Notes: generated by a model from the sequence alone, not told the origin. A stretch of 34,343 nt of DNA from Sinomicrobium soli (GCF_003285545.1 NZ_QLNV01000023.1:1-34343); one strand, 5' to 3'; counted from the stretch's first letter, positions 15,058-25,063 are shown. Numbers and translations: made by a program.

Positions 15058-18000
15058 TCATGGATCCCAGCCGGTATGATCGTGTGAGCTCAGGTGTTTT
15101 TCCATAAATTCGGACGGGGTCATCCTGAACTGTTCGGAAAAACATTTGGAGAAATAGGAAGGCGAATTAAATCCGCTCATATAGCTCACTTCGGAAATGG
15201 TGTATTCGTTTTCGTGCAGTAAGCGGGCGGCGTGTTTTAATCGCAAGAGCCGGATAAATTCGTTGGGGACTTTTCCGGAAATGGATTTCAGCTTTCTGTG
15301 CAGGCTCGACCGGCTCATGCCCAGTTCAAAACTCAGTTCCTTTACCGAAAGCCGGGGGTCTATGATACGTTCTTCGACGATTTCGGTAATTTTTTTCAGG
15401 AGTTTTTTGTCGCCGGCATTTCCTCCGAGGCTGTGTAAGGGGATAAAGGGCTGGTTGGAGAATTTTTCCCTGAGTTTTTCCCTTGTTTTCAGAAGGTTGT
15501 CCATAACGGCCTGTACGTGGTTCCATTTGAACGGTTTCGGAATATAGGCGTCCGCCCCGTGCCGTATGGCGGAGATCTCGGATTCCGAATTGGTTCTCGC
15601 GGTGAGCAAAACCAGTGGAATATGGCTGTAATCGGGTGTGGTCTTTATTTTTTCGCAGAGCTCGATACCGTCCATTTCGGGCATCATCACATCCGAAAGT
15701 ACCAGGTCTATTTCCTGTTGCTCCATGATCTCCCAGGCCTGTATGCCGTTGGCAGCCCTGAAAACCCTGAAACCTTCCCGGCTCAGGTTATGACTGAAAA
15801 AATCCAGCATGGGAACATCGTCCTCTACTACGAGAACGGATGTTCCCGGAACGTCCCCGGATTCCGCACCTGTTTTGTTTTCATGAATTTCCGGGTCTTC
15901 TGCCGGTGTATTTTCGACAGGGTTGCCCGGGAAAGGCAGGAATACCTTAAACACGGTCCTCACCTCCGGGATGCTTTTTACCTCCAGGTACCCCCCGTGT
16001 TTTTCGATAAGGGACTTGGACAGGGACAGGCCGATACCGGTGCCGATCAGGTTTGAGGAAGGCGAATTTGCGGCGCCCTTGAAATATTTTTTAAAGATGT
16101 TTTCCAGTTCTTCTTCCGGGATACCGGTACCGTTGTCCGTTACCGTGACCACCGCATATCTTTTTCCGCTTTCGTCAGTACAGGGTTCCTGTACTTCCAG
16201 TTTTACTTCCGACCGGGTAAACTTAAAGGCATTGATCAGCAAGTTGTTAAATATTTTGGTCAGGGCTTCGGGATCTGCCATTACCGAAAGCCGGCTCACC
16301 CTGGTGCTCATGGTAAACTGTACGTCTTTCTGGTACTTCATGGCGGAAAAACGGGAATATATGGCCTGGATCATGGCTACCAGGTCGAGGTTTTCCTTCC
16401 TGATCTTGTAGATATCGCTTTCTATTCTCCTGAAGTCGAGAAGCTGGTTTACCAGGTTGATCAGGCGGTTTGAGTTTTTGTGCATGATATCCAGCTCGCT
16501 GGTCACATTCCGGGGCAATGACTGCTGTTCCATTAATTTGTCCAGGGGCGCCGTGATCAGGGAAAGCGGGGTCCGTATCTCGTGGGCCATGGCGGTAAAG
16601 AACTCGATTTTCTGATTGTAGAATTGTTTTTCCTGTTCTGCACCGAGTTGTTGCAGCCTTATCCTGTTTCTGCGTTCGGCCCGGCGCAGCAGTATTTTCC
16701 GTACCAGCAGGACCAGCAGGGCGATCAGTACGGCATAAAGCATATAGGCTGCCGGATGCCGGTAAAACGGCGGATGTATGACAACCTCCATTTTTGCTAC
16801 GGGACTGCTGCGCATTTCACGGTCACTACCGGCCTTTACCATAAAGGTATAATGTCCAGGGGGGAGGTTGGTATAAATGGCCTTGCGCTGTTTTCCCACC
16901 TTGTTCCACTGCTGGTCGAACCCTTCCATTTTATAAGCATACCGTATTTTCTGGGGCGCTTCGTAATTCAGGGCGGCATATTCAAAACTGATCATGGACT
17001 GCCGGTGGGATAGCTCTATACGGTCGGTATAATTGATGGTCCTGGACAGTATCTTCTGACCGGGCTGGTTCAGGGAGATGTCTTTGTTGAAGACCTGGAA
17101 ATTGTGGATAACGATGTTATTGTTGCAGGAGCTGAAATGCAGGCTGTCGGGATAGAACGTATTGAAGCCCTTTATCCCGCCAAAGAACATTTTTCCGTCG
17201 GAGGCCACATAACCCGCCTTGTAATTGAACTCATTGCTTTGCAGGTTATCCCATTTGTTAAAATGCGTTGTTTTTTCCTGGTGCTGATCGAAGTGGTATA
17301 TCCCGTTGTTTGTGGAGAACCACAGGGTCCTGTCGTCGTCCTGCAGGATGTCGTAGACTACGTTGGCCTCGATACCGTGCTCTTTACCATATCTTTCGAA
17401 GGTCTCTTCCCGGAAACTGAACTTTATAAGGCCGTTCCCTTCCGTTCCCAGCCAGAGGTGGCCTTCGTTGTCGTCCAGGATGGTAAACCTGCCTATTCCG
17501 TTCAGCTCCTTTTTATTCCCCAGGGGGTAACTGATCCACTCTCCCGATTTCCTTTTCCGGGCGATCAGTTCTCCCCCGTAAACGGCAATCCAGATCGTCC
17601 CGGTATTATCTTCGTAGATGTCGGTGATAAATTTCCGGGAGAGTCCCATGTGGTCTACGCTGCGGAAATTGTCATGGGCCTTGTCATATGTGCTCAAGCC
17701 GTGTGAGGTACCCACCCAGATCACGTCGCTTCGGTCCCTGTATATGGAAAAAATGTTATTTGCACCCGGCGAGCCCGGGTCTCCCGCCTTGTGCTTATAG
17801 ACAGATACCTTTCCCGTCGTTTTGTCGTAGACATTCAGTCCGCCGGAGAAGGTCCCTATCCACAGCTGGTCACCGACATCCTCAAGAGACAGGATATTGA
17901 AATACGAAAGGGGTTCCTGATCTTCCCTGAAGGGATATTTTCTGAAAATGTTTGCTTTGGAATCGTAGTAGTGCAAGCCTTCATCTTCAGTGCCTATCCA

Positions 18001-19110
18001 GAACTCTCCCGGTTTTTCCTCCACGATACTGCTTATTCCCCCGCCGGTAAGGGCATTTCCATTCCGGGTGGGATAGAATTTTTCAAACCCTACGGGCTTG
18101 TTGCTGTAATAACTCAGCCCCCCGAAGTAGGTGCCCAGCCAGATACCGTTATCCCTGTCCTTGAAAATGCTGTATACCGCATTACCACTAAGGCTGTGCG
18201 GGTCTCCCGGGTTGTGGACATAGGCCCGGAACTCCTCTTTGGAGAGGTCCAGTATATTCAGCCCTTTCTCTGTACCTACCAGTAACTCGCCGGGACCTAC
18301 CTGTAGTATGGAACGCACAATATTACTGCTGAGGCCATTGGTGTCTTTGGTATAGGTCCTGAATTTTCCTTTTTCGGGCTGCCACAGGCTTAAACCGCCA
18401 TCAAAGCTTCCCGCCCATATCCGTCCTTTCAGGTCCTGGTATACGGTGAGCATTAAATTGCTGTGCAGGCCGTCTTCCCTGCCCCTGTAGTTTTTTACCC
18501 GGCTGGTCTCCGGGTCCAGGACGTCAATGCCCATCCCGAAAGTGGCAAGCCATAAATTCCCCGTATCGTCAAAAATGATCTTTCGTATTTTCTTTGACGA
18601 CAACCCGGCCTTTTCGGAATAATCAGTGAAGGAATCCTTATCCGGATCGTATTTGAACAGGCCCCTGCCCGCTGTGGCAATCCATACATTTCCTTTTTTG
18701 TCCTTTGCTATGTCTTTGACTATGAGATTCCCGAGGGGTTTGAAATGGCTGAACCGTTCTTCCTGCAACCGCAGGATGTAAACCCCCTTGTCGGTACCTA
18801 TCCACAGGTTATCCTCATCGTAGAAGAGCGTGGAATGAACAAAATTATTTCCGAGCGGGGCAGGGGAGTCACCGCAAAACTGGTAAGACTTGAACTCATA
18901 ACCGTCAAAACGACTCAGCCCGTTCCTGCTCCCGAACCACATATACCCCTGTGTGTCCTGGGCGATGGTCCATATGGTATTGGAAACCAGGCCGTCTTCC
19001 ACCGAATAGTTCCTGAAGGTAATATTCCGTTGTGCGGCCGCCTGTATACATGCTGCCCACAGTAAAAAACAGAGTATTCTGACAGGGTTTGAGGTCGTTA
19101 TGCGTTCCAA
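15058..19110 (-). CDS. Hybrid two-component system sensor/regulator (HTCS)
   Basis: The 1350-residue protein fuses a whole signalling path. A signal peptide (1-26) leads to two beta-propellers of repeated W-x-G-T blades (about 30-660), a Y_Y_Y domain (about 705-780) and one transmembrane helix (about 785-806). A histidine kinase follows, with H843 in MAHEIRTPLS, the N-box NNLLINAFKF and the G-box GTGIGLSLSK. Then comes a receiver with D1140 in DLVLSDVMMPEMDG and K1192 in PKPF, and a C-terminal AraC-type DNA-binding domain (about 1250-1340). Such regulators bind oligosaccharides in the periplasm and switch on their own PUL. The start is TTG (19108-19110); no in-frame ATG precedes the signal peptide. 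A large hairpin lies 37 bp upstream. Confidence 0.92.
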   Translation of the reverse strand: MERITTSNPVRILCFLLWAACIQAAAQRNITFRNYSVEDGLVSNTIWTIAQDTQGYMWFGSRNGLSRFDGYEFKSYQFCGDSPAPLGNNFVHSTLFYDEDNLWIGTDKGVYILRLQEERFSHFKPLGNLIVKDIAKDKKGNVWIATAGRGLFKYDPDKDSFTDYSEKAGLSSKKIRKIIFDDTGNLWLATFGMGIDVLDPETSRVKNYRGREDGLHSNLMLTVYQDLKGRIWAGSFDGGLSLWQPEKGKFRTYTKDTNGLSSNIVRSILQVGPGELLVGTEKGLNILDLSKEEFRAYVHNPGDPHSLSGNAVYSIFKDRDNGIWLGTYFGGLSYYSNKPVGFEKFYPTRNGNALTGGGISSIVEEKPGEFWIGTEDEGLHYYDSKANIFRKYPFREDQEPLSYFNILSLEDVGDQLWIGTFSGGLNVYDKTTGKVSVYKHKAGDPGSPGANNIFSIYRDRSDVIWVGTSHGLSTYDKAHDNFRSVDHMGLSRKFITDIYEDNTGTIWIAVYGGELIARKRKSGEWISYPLGNKKELNGIGRFTILDDNEGHLWLGTEGNGLIKFSFREETFERYGKEHGIEANVVYDILQDDDRTLWFSTNNGIYHFDQHQEKTTHFNKWDNLQSNEFNYKAGYVASDGKMFFGGIKGFNTFYPDSLHFSSCNNNIVIHNFQVFNKDISLNQPGQKILSRTINYTDRIELSHRQSMISFEYAALNYEAPQKIRYAYKMEGFDQQWNKVGKQRKAIYTNLPPGHYTFMVKAGSDREMRSSPVAKMEVVIHPPFYRHPAAYMLYAVLIALLVLLVRKILLRRAERRNRIRLQQLGAEQEKQFYNQKIEFFTAMAHEIRTPLSLITAPLDKLMEQQSLPRNVTSELDIMHKNSNRLINLVNQLLDFRRIESDIYKIRKENLDLVAMIQAIYSRFSAMKYQKDVQFTMSTRVSRLSVMADPEALTKIFNNLLINAFKFTRSEVKLEVQEPCTDESGKRYAVVTVTDNGTGIPEEELENIFKKYFKGAANSPSSNLIGTGIGLSLSKSLIEKHGGYLEVKSIPEVRTVFKVFLPFPGNPVENTPAEDPEIHENKTGAESGDVPGTSVLVVEDDVPMLDFFSHNLSREGFRVFRAANGIQAWEIMEQQEIDLVLSDVMMPEMDGIELCEKIKTTPDYSHIPLVLLTARTNSESEISAIRHGADAYIPKPFKWNHVQAVMDNLLKTREKLREKFSNQPFIPLHSLGGNAGDKKLLKKITEIVEERIIDPRLSVKELSFELGMSRSSLHRKLKSISGKVPNEFIRLLRLKHAARLLHENEYTISEVSYMSGFNSPSYFSKCFSEQFRMTPSEFMEKHLSSHDHTGWDP

Positions 19111-19147
19111 TCTTCGGGCCGGTTTTTGCGGTTCTCTTACACACCGT

Positions 19148-19208
19148 GCCCACCCGTACTTTCTTCCATGCTGCCGCTCAAAAAGTACGGATGGGTTTCC
19201 GGGTGGGC
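19148..19208 (-). promoter_or_regulatory. Nested GC-rich hairpins in the HTCS leader
   Basis: GCCCACCCG (19148-19156) pairs with CGGGTGGGC (19200-19208), and CCGTACTTT (19154-19162) pairs with AAAGTACGG (19182-19190). Both stems are perfect 9-mers, and they share bases 19154-19156, so they compete at three positions. On the transcribed (minus) strand no T-run follows, so this is not a plain terminator. It lies between the sulfatase stop and the TTG start of the regulator. Confidence 0.5.
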
Positions 19209-19224
19209 TATTGCTGTTGAGGGG

Positions 19225-20601
19225 TTATTTTCGCTTATTATATTTCCTGTCTATTGATGCCCCGCGGTCTCCCTGCGCTTCCATCCACTGCTCCAGTGCG
19301 GCATCGAAATCAGCTATTTTACCCTTGTAAGCAGGATCACCGGCCAGGTTATTGAGTTCGTAGGGATCGTTACGCAGATCGTAGAACTCGATAGCCGGAC
19401 GTTTGGTAACCCGTGTATGCAGCTGTTTTGCCTGTGCCGAAGTTTCCCCTTTTTTGACCCACGACGCCCATACTTTATCGAGCCGTTCGGGGTTCATAAA
19501 CCACTTGATGTAATAGTCCTCTTCCGGCAACAGGTTTCTGACCAGCTTATAGCGCTCGTTCCGGACGCTCCGGATCGGGTAGGGCGGGCCTTCGGGAATA
19601 TTGTTGTGAACACCGAAAGCGTATTCCCTGAGATGGTCAGACTGCCCTTTCAGTACCGGGAGAAAACTTTTTCCGTCCAGGTTTTTTACGGGGTCCCCTC
19701 CTGCGATATCGATCAGGGTAGGGGTGATATCCTCATATTGTACGATGGCATCGGTTACCGATCCCTTTTCCACTTCCTTGTTCCACTTCACGATCATGGA
19801 GCTCTTTTGCCCCATGTCCCACAGGGTCCATTTCCCTCCGGCAAACTGGCCTCCCTGTTCGCCGAGGAAAATGACAATGGTATCGTCGTAGAGGTCTGTA
19901 TCCTTAAGCATGGCTACGACATCGCCCACCTGGTTGTCCAGTCTTCTTATTTCGGCCAGATATTTTGTAAAGGCCGTTCTCGTTTCCGGGGTGTCCACCC
20001 AGTTCGGGGGCAGTTTCAGTTTATCGGCATCGAATTCGGAAGGATCGCCCATCGTCCAGGGTTTATGAGGGTTCGTGCTCATCACAAACAGGCAGAAAGG
20101 CTGGTCGGAGCCCGTGATATACTCCCTGACCTGGTCCAGGGAATAGTCGTCGGTAGGCGATACGCAATTGGGCTCAAAGCCTTCGACGATATCGAAGGGA
20201 AATACCTGTCTCGGCCGGGTACTGTGATCTTTCCCGGTAAGGGCTACACGATATCCCAGGGCGCCCAGGTAATGCGGTACACTTTTGATATCCAGGCTGT
20301 CGTACACCCTTTTGTGATTTTGAAAGGACCCGTGGCGTACCGGGTAAAGCCCTGTAAACAGGGAGGCTCTCGTAGGCACACACATGGCTTCGGAGCAGAT
20401 CATCTGCCCGAATTTCATCCCCTCTTCCGCAAGGGCGTCGATATGGGTGGTCTTGAGGTTTTCGCCCCCGTAGCAACTCAGTTCGTTACTGTTCAGGTCG
20501 TCGGCCATGACGATAACTACATTGGGCTGATGCTTCTGCTGCGCGTTCGACACGACGGCCAGCAGGAAAAACAGAAATGTTATTTTTCTGATCTTTGACA
20601 T
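19225..20601 (-). CDS. Sulfatase (S1-type), Sec-exported
   Basis: The product has 458 residues with a signal peptide (about 1-20, ending VVSNA) and no lipobox, so it is probably soluble in the periplasm. Metal ligands D34-D35 lie in IVMADDLNSNELSCYGG. The FGly motif C74-V-P-T-R78 is in EAMCVPTRASLFTG. The LNSNELSCYGG stretch and the length differ clearly from the two larger sulfatases in this locus, so it belongs to another S1 subgroup and should attack a different sulfate position; the iduronate-2-sulfatase-like and heparan-sulfatase-like branches are possible relatives. It is 84 bp downstream of another sulfatase in the same presumed operon, and the hairpin region at 19148-19208 follows it. 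Confidence 0.9.
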   Translation of the reverse strand: MSKIRKITFLFFLLAVVSNAQQKHQPNVVIVMADDLNSNELSCYGGENLKTTHIDALAEEGMKFGQMICSEAMCVPTRASLFTGLYPVRHGSFQNHKRVYDSLDIKSVPHYLGALGYRVALTGKDHSTRPRQVFPFDIVEGFEPNCVSPTDDYSLDQVREYITGSDQPFCLFVMSTNPHKPWTMGDPSEFDADKLKLPPNWVDTPETRTAFTKYLAEIRRLDNQVGDVVAMLKDTDLYDDTIVIFLGEQGGQFAGGKWTLWDMGQKSSMIVKWNKEVEKGSVTDAIVQYEDITPTLIDIAGGDPVKNLDGKSFLPVLKGQSDHLREYAFGVHNNIPEGPPYPIRSVRNERYKLVRNLLPEEDYYIKWFMNPERLDKVWASWVKKGETSAQAKQLHTRVTKRPAIEFYDLRNDPYELNNLAGDPAYKGKIADFDAALEQWMEAQGDRGASIDRKYNKRK

Positions 20602-20685
20602 GATTAAAGGTTTTGAAATTATAAAAGCGGGTTATTTATGCTGTAATTCAGACGTTCCCGCACGGCACATATATGCTTCATATCA

Positions 20686-22341
20686 TTATTTTTTCCGGTT
20701 CATGATATCCAGTATCCTGTCCCAGGGCTCCACCTGTTTTTCTTCTGCCCATTTTGTCCACATGGCGGCCATCTCGTTTACCCTGCCGGGTTCTTCTTCC
20801 GAAATGTCGTGTTCTTCGCTGCGGTCCTCCGCAAGATTGTACAGTTCCCAGTGGTTTTTGTCCTTCCCTTTCCATTCCATAACCAGTTTATAGTCGCCCA
20901 GGCGAACGGCCTTATTGCCTTCGTGTTCCCAGAAAATGGGCTGTTGATGTACCTGTCCCGGGTTCCCTTCGATAAGGGGCACAAGGCTTTTGCCTTCCAT
21001 GGGGGGGATATCGTGGTTTTTGTAATTCCGTGGATAGGCCGCTCCTGACACCTCGGCAAAGGTGGCCATGATATCGGGGAGAAAGCCGTATTCGCGTATT
21101 ATCTTACCCCGTTCCTCTTTCCCGGTATGTGCGGGCCAGTGTACGATAAGCGGGGTGGCGATCCCGCCTTCGTGCAGCCAGTGCTTGTATTTGCGGAAAG
21201 GGGTGTTTGAGGCATTGGCCCAGGCCTGCCCGTAACTGAGGAAATACCCGGTAGTGGTCTCGAGGTTTTCTGCCTTGCCCCCGCCCAGCATGCCACCTTC
21301 GGCACAGGCCCCGTTGTCGTTCAGGAAAACCAGCAGGGTATTTTCCAGCAGCCCGCTGTTCCTGAGATGATCTACCAGCCGTCCTATATTCTGGTCCATA
21401 CGGTCTATCTGTGCCGAATAAATAGCTCTCCTCAACGTCATTTCCGCTCTCTTTTCATCAGAAAGGCTTTCCCACTCCGGCGAATCTTGTTCCGACAACA
21501 TATCGCCTTCACTGATAATCCCCATTTCCTTCATGCGTTCGAAACGTTCCTCCCTTACAGCCTTCCACCCTGCACCGTACCTGTCTCGGTATTTGTCTAT
21601 ATCTTCTTTTGGGGCCTGTAAAGGCCAGTGTGGTGCGGTATAGGCAAGGTACAGAAAAAACGGGCTGCTCTCGTCTCCCTCCCGCGATTCGTCTATGAAT
21701 TGCAGGGCATGGTCGGTGAAAGCGTCGGTGATGTAATAGTTTTTATCCGTAATCTCCACCTGCTCGTTATCTGCCGTAATACCCCGGGGGGCGCGTGGTT
21801 CAAAATAGTTGGCCGCCCCGGGAAGAATACCGTAAAAGCGGTCGAACCCCCGTTGCAGGGGCCATTGGTCCTCTTTTTCCATACCGAGGTGCCATTTTCC
21901 GGCCATATAGGTCTTGTAGCCTGCCTGTTTCAGCAGCTCGGCAAGGGTTATATTGTTTTTGTTCAGAAACCCGCGATAGGCAGGCAGTCCCATATCGTGC
22001 TGGTCAGACTTCGGCGGATTGGTCATATGCCCGATCCCGGTCTGGTGCGGGTAAAGGCCGGTCATCAGCGATGCCCTTGTAGGGCAGCAGCGCGCCGTAT
22101 TGTAAAACTGTGTAAACCTCAATCCGTTTTCTGCCAGGAGGTCCAGGTTAGGAGTATTGACCTCGCCCCCGTAGGTGCCGATATCGGAATATCCCATGTC
22201 GTCTGACATGATCAGGATGATGTTGGGTTTGTCGGGGGTAGCCGTTTCGCCTTCCCCTGACCGGTTTTCCTTCTGTTTACAACCGCAGACCGACAGGGCG
22301 ATACCGAGGGCAAGAACGGAACCGGATATTAAGTTTTTCAT
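20686..22341 (-). CDS. Arylsulfatase-type sulfatase, lipoprotein
   Basis: The product has 551 residues. The lipobox region LSVCGCK gives C21 (or C19) as the lipidated residue. Metal ligands D47-D48 lie in LIMSDDMGYSD, and the FGly motif C85-C-P-T-R89 is in ARCCPTRASLMTG. It is a close paralogue of the sulfatase at 10790-12484: the same spacing from start to active site, a shared NT-x-RCCP block and similar length. It follows the DUF3823 gene by only 30 bp, so it is very likely expressed with SusCD and may be the first desulfation step on captured glycan. The exact substrate is not deducible. Confidence 0.9.
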   Translation of the reverse strand: MKNLISGSVLALGIALSVCGCKQKENRSGEGETATPDKPNIILIMSDDMGYSDIGTYGGEVNTPNLDLLAENGLRFTQFYNTARCCPTRASLMTGLYPHQTGIGHMTNPPKSDQHDMGLPAYRGFLNKNNITLAELLKQAGYKTYMAGKWHLGMEKEDQWPLQRGFDRFYGILPGAANYFEPRAPRGITADNEQVEITDKNYYITDAFTDHALQFIDESREGDESSPFFLYLAYTAPHWPLQAPKEDIDKYRDRYGAGWKAVREERFERMKEMGIISEGDMLSEQDSPEWESLSDEKRAEMTLRRAIYSAQIDRMDQNIGRLVDHLRNSGLLENTLLVFLNDNGACAEGGMLGGGKAENLETTTGYFLSYGQAWANASNTPFRKYKHWLHEGGIATPLIVHWPAHTGKEERGKIIREYGFLPDIMATFAEVSGAAYPRNYKNHDIPPMEGKSLVPLIEGNPGQVHQQPIFWEHEGNKAVRLGDYKLVMEWKGKDKNHWELYNLAEDRSEEHDISEEEPGRVNEMAAMWTKWAEEKQVEPWDRILDIMNRKK

Positions 22342-22371
22342 GTGTTTGATGTTTTAAGTGTTTCCTTCCGT

Positions 22372-23043
22372 TCAGAATTCTATTTTTTTTGCGGGGGAGA
22401 AAATGAATTGTTGATTGCCGGTAGCTCTCACCCCGATGCGCGCATACAGGAAATCCTCCCGGATGCCGGCAATATCGATTGTTATGGAGACCGGATCGTC
22501 CGGCCCGTTTATATCCTCAGCGTTTATCCTGACATCTTTTGCGTTGTATTGTTCGTCCACCAGGGAAGTATTCCCGACAAAAAGGGCTACGGAATGGAGC
22601 TCCCGGTCTGTCGTGACCTTCTCAAGATCAAAGGTAGCCGTCAGTTCGGAGCCGTTTACTTCAAAAGTTTCATTACTGATCCAGAAAAAGGGTTGTACCG
22701 GGATATCGATCACCCTGCTCCCTTCCAGCCGGAAGTCAAGAGTATCCGGAATGTCTTCCCAGGGCCCGCTTCCGGGACTGAGGGCGAGCCTGTAATCTCC
22801 GTCAAAAAGGGCGGCCCTGAATATGCCGTTGTGATTTACGGATACGTCGATCGGGGTCATGTTCTGCCAGCCCTCTTCATACAGGCGTATGACGTCCAGG
22901 TCGTTTTTGACCCCCACCTGCCGGTCGTTATAGACAAACCTGCCTTCCAGTACGGAGCCGGGTTCGTCGTAATTGTCGTATTCGCAGGAGATTAACATCA
23001 TAAGTGCTAAAATAGCGAAAACTACGGGGATTATTTTTTTCAT
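22372..23043 (-). CDS. DUF3823 surface lipoprotein
   Basis: The 223-residue lipoprotein has its lipidated cysteine at 20 (LMMLISCEYDNYDEPG). It has two beta-sandwich-like segments and ends FIFSPAKKIEF. DUF3823 proteins are usually encoded just after SusD in Bacteroidota PULs and are thought to be glycan-binding surface accessories. The position here, 135 bp after SusD and 30 bp before a sulfatase, agrees. No catalytic motif is seen. The start ATG at 23043 gives an ideal signal peptide. Confidence 0.82.
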   Translation of the reverse strand: MKKIIPVVFAILALMMLISCEYDNYDEPGSVLEGRFVYNDRQVGVKNDLDVIRLYEEGWQNMTPIDVSVNHNGIFRAALFDGDYRLALSPGSGPWEDIPDTLDFRLEGSRVIDIPVQPFFWISNETFEVNGSELTATFDLEKVTTDRELHSVALFVGNTSLVDEQYNAKDVRINAEDINGPDDPVSITIDIAGIREDFLYARIGVRATGNQQFIFSPAKKIEF

Positions 23044-23178
23044 CGAAATAAAATTTAGTTATACAACTTATGTACATCAGGTTGTGTCTGGTTGAGTTTA
23101 TGACTGTTGCCTTAAGCGGGTCAATACCCCGAACGGTTACTGACCTGGCTTCCAGCCCCGGGTTCCGGGCTTTCACTG

Positions 23179-25020
23179 TCAGTGGAACGGGTTCGGAACC
23201 AGCAGGGGGTTGGCATTTATCGCATTTTGGGGAATTTTGGAATAGTAATTACCAAGCCTGAAATACATGGGCGAACCGAATCTCGGTGCGTTTCTCCTGA
23301 TAAAGACATACTTGTTGTGTTTCGCAGGATCGTCCGGACGAACCACGCGATAGGGCCAGAGGGCCTTTATCTTGGCGATGTCGGAATCGGGGTCTCCGTC
23401 ATAGAATACATGAGACAGTCTCCAGCGTTTCAGGTCCCACCAGCGGTGGTCTTCGAAGGCCAGCTCTACCTGTCTTTCCTCCGCGATTTTTTCAAGAGAG
23501 AGTTCGGTAAGGCTGTTTTCCGGGAACCCTGCCCGTACCCTTAGCCGGTTGATGTATTTCAGGGCAGTGGCCTCGTCTCCCAGTTCAAAGGAAGCTTCTG
23601 CGGCATTCAGCAGTATCTCCCCGAGGCGGAAGCGCACCCACCACACATCACTTCCGTCGCCCTGGTTGCCGGAGCCGGTTCGGGTATCGAGATGTTTCCT
23701 GATATAAAACCCGGTATTGGTGTTAAAACCGATACTCGGCAGTGGTCCGTCGAGCCCAACCATGAGCCCGCCGTCGGAATAGGTGTCTCCCAGTTTATTA
23801 CTGGAGGCCATATCATAGGAACTTCCGTTCCAGGCCAGTACTCCCGCCTGTATACTTACCTTTTCTCCTCTGAAGGCGGCCCCGGGATAGATGACTGTAC
23901 CCCAGAGCCTGGGGTCCTTGCCGGCAAAAATATCTTCGGGATGGTCATAATACACATAGTCGTCTCCTGCGCTGTTCATGGTCCTGAGCTCACCTTCATC
24001 GCCGTTCAGGTAGTCATAGGTTTCCACGAGGTGGAGAGAGGGCGCGGTACCCGAAGAATTGTCCGGTGCTTCCCTCAGGGAACGCGGAATATTGTAAAAT
24101 GTAAACTTGTGGGTTTTCCCGTCCTGGCTGTAGTCGTAGGCCCAGATCACTTCGGGGGAGTTTTTATTGACCAGTGCTTCGTAAAAATTCTCTTGTTTAT
24201 CGGCGTTGTTATTGTACAGGTCATAGGGCCCTTCCCCGATAATCTCGAGGGAAGCTTCCAGGGATTGCCGGTAATAATCTTCGGCACGGTCTGCCGGAAT
24301 GCCTACTTCCCCTCCCGGGGTTGTTATGGGGGCGTCCATGAGATTGTTGTACCTGGCAATAGCACCGGCATAAAGCATGGAACGCGATTTCAGGGCCAGG
24401 GCAGTCCACCGGTTGGCCCGGGTCCTGCTGGTCCCGTCCTGGGGCAGGTCGTCTTTTACAGCATCCATTTCAGAGGCGATAAAGTCGTATATCCCGGCTT
24501 CCGTACTGCGTGGCACCCGGTATTCCGACACATCCTGTGTGCCGTCGTAATCATAACTTTCCAGCACCAGGGGCACCCCGCCCATGCTGCGGACTTCAAG
24601 GAAATATATATAAGCCCTTAAAAACCGTCCTTCTGCAAGAAAGGAGCTCTTTTCTTCTTCGGAAAGCAGGTCTGTAGCCTGGATGTTTTCGATAAAGATA
24701 TTGAGGTCCCTGATGAGCGGATAGGCCCATATTCCCCTGAAATCGTAATTGTACTGTTGCCGGTTGTTGGTTCTTCCGTCTTCGTTGATATGGGCAGACC
24801 ACATGGCGTCGTCGGTATCGATGATCTGCACCCTTGTGCCATCGTCAAACCCTGAAAAATGCTGCATTCTGCCGTAAAGGTTGGCCAGGAATGACCGGAT
24901 CAGTTCAGGGTCGCTCCACACCTGCTCGTCGACAAGGATATCGGTGGGCTCGCGGTCCAGGAAATCTTCACAGCCGCCCAGACATAAAGCCAGGATGAGA
25001 ATATAAATCGTTTTTTTCAT
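23179..25020 (-). CDS. susD: SusD/RagB-family glycan-binding lipoprotein
   Basis: The product has 613 residues from the ATG at 25020, where MKKTIYILILALCLGGC gives a clear lipobox (LGGC, C17). An in-frame upstream start at 25116 would put 32 unlike residues before the signal peptide. It begins EDFLDREPTDILVDEQVW, typical of SusD, and carries the usual helical TPR-type scaffold plus the conserved C-terminal RQVELAFEDHRWWDLKRW. SusD sits as a lid on SusC and captures oligosaccharide at the cell surface. The gap to susC is 43 bp, so they form one unit. Confidence 0.93.
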   Translation of the reverse strand: MKKTIYILILALCLGGCEDFLDREPTDILVDEQVWSDPELIRSFLANLYGRMQHFSGFDDGTRVQIIDTDDAMWSAHINEDGRTNNRQQYNYDFRGIWAYPLIRDLNIFIENIQATDLLSEEEKSSFLAEGRFLRAYIYFLEVRSMGGVPLVLESYDYDGTQDVSEYRVPRSTEAGIYDFIASEMDAVKDDLPQDGTSRTRANRWTALALKSRSMLYAGAIARYNNLMDAPITTPGGEVGIPADRAEDYYRQSLEASLEIIGEGPYDLYNNNADKQENFYEALVNKNSPEVIWAYDYSQDGKTHKFTFYNIPRSLREAPDNSSGTAPSLHLVETYDYLNGDEGELRTMNSAGDDYVYYDHPEDIFAGKDPRLWGTVIYPGAAFRGEKVSIQAGVLAWNGSSYDMASSNKLGDTYSDGGLMVGLDGPLPSIGFNTNTGFYIRKHLDTRTGSGNQGDGSDVWWVRFRLGEILLNAAEASFELGDEATALKYINRLRVRAGFPENSLTELSLEKIAEERQVELAFEDHRWWDLKRWRLSHVFYDGDPDSDIAKIKALWPYRVVRPDDPAKHNKYVFIRRNAPRFGSPMYFRLGNYYSKIPQNAINANPLLVPNPFH

Positions 25021-25063
25021 GGAATATCGTTTTTTCTTTATTCTGAAAATAATGTTATGCCTT

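Noticed and set aside
19417-20598. Long plus-strand frame (393 codons) opposite a sulfatase gene
   Set aside because: It mirrors the sulfatase, which has complete catalytic motifs. The antisense product has no recognisable domain and arises from GC-rich codon bias.
23692-24621. Plus-strand frame of 309 codons opposite susD
   Set aside because: The minus-strand SusD is certain. The antisense frame shows no domain, signal or motif.
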